This document shows positions 6,562-6,704 of a stretch of DNA of 6,704 nt, one piece after another (within the stretch, counting starts at the first letter, position 1; each line of letters opens with the position of its first letter). A program made the position numbers and the translations under genes. This DNA comes from Succinivibrionaceae bacterium UBA3769 (GTDB taxonomy: Bacteria; Pseudomonadota; Gammaproteobacteria; Enterobacterales; Succinivibrionaceae): contig DFFT01000120.1 of the NCBI GenBank assembly GCA_002372325.1, positions 1-6,704 on the forward strand, read 5' to 3'. Below the pieces are notes generated by a model. That model had not been told where the DNA came from. It saw only the letters and a program-made list of their open reading frames with translations, and made no database searches.

Positions 6562-6704
6562 TGTTCACCTGATAACCCTTACATTTCGCAGTTAAAAACG
6601 GGGTATTTCCACCTCTAAAAAAACGACAACTTAAAATTACGCACCATATGGTTTCTGGTATCTTTCGCCAAGCAACTCCAGTATCTCATAGGCCTGGTCG
6701 CTAA
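6562..6704 (-). mobile_element. Possible insertion-sequence end (IS21-like appearance)
   Basis: The plus strand from 6562 reads TGTTCACCTGATAACCC, then CATTTCGCAGTTAAAAACGG and TATTTCCACCTC, and then the stop of the edge gene 75 bases in. TG at the boundary and spaced runs of this kind resemble IS21-family termini as I remember them. The opposite end, a matching inverted repeat and the target duplication are outside the window, and the 21-residue protein end does not by itself resemble an IstB C-terminus, so this is tentative. Confidence 0.25.
6637..6704 (-). CDS. C-terminal end of an unidentified gene entering from the right edge
   Basis: Only the last 21 codons are inside the window: SDQAYEILELLGERYQKPYG then A and a TAA stop at 6639-6637. 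The amphipathic AYEILELLGERY pattern looks like genuine protein. Another frame is open over the same bases, so the call is not certain. The flanking sequence downstream suggests it may belong to an insertion element, perhaps as its last gene, but the fragment is too short to assign a family. Confidence 0.45.
   Translation of the reverse strand, partial: SDQAYEILELLGERYQKPYGA

Overview
The window comes from a bacterium with moderate GC content, Shine-Dalgarno-led genes and an intrinsic terminator. Nothing in it fixes the taxon. The two domain types recognised (a DUF6273-like domain and a UbiB/ABC1-like kinase domain) and the loose gene packing suggest an accessory region, perhaps of a host-associated Gram-negative, but that is only an inference.

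Layout, left to right. (1) Positions 1-1366, minus strand: an edge-truncated gene with an N-terminal DUF6273-like domain (PIEW, LLS.EEA.EYF, YWLRTPG and VRP landmarks) followed by an unrecognised, mostly helical region that continues off the left edge. (2) Positions 1370-2019: about 650 bases without a convincing gene, holding an imperfect direct repeat and a possible extended -10 promoter close to the DUF6273 gene. (3) Positions 2020-5677, minus strand: a 1195-residue protein with its own ribosome binding site and, 29 bases past its stop, a strong intrinsic terminator with a UUCG loop. About 670 residues of helical, partly coiled-coil sequence precede a complete UbiB/ABC1 (AarF/ADCK-type) atypical kinase domain and a further helical tail. 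(4) Positions 5678 to about 6130: a gap between divergent transcription units with two inverted repeats. (5) About 6130-6503, plus strand: a small unknown gene that appears frameshifted at a run of five A. (6) Positions 6562-6704: sequence that may be the end of an insertion element, with the last 21 codons of a minus-strand gene entering from the right edge.

The central item is the kinase-like protein. Its catalytic residues are all present, yet its size, N-terminal architecture and isolated single-gene transcription unit do not fit housekeeping UbiB of ubiquinone biosynthesis. A secreted or host-directed or otherwise specialised kinase/ATPase is a reasonable but unproven reading. No functional link between the genes is visible: the two large minus-strand genes are separated by a terminator and a long gap, so they are probably separate transcription units.
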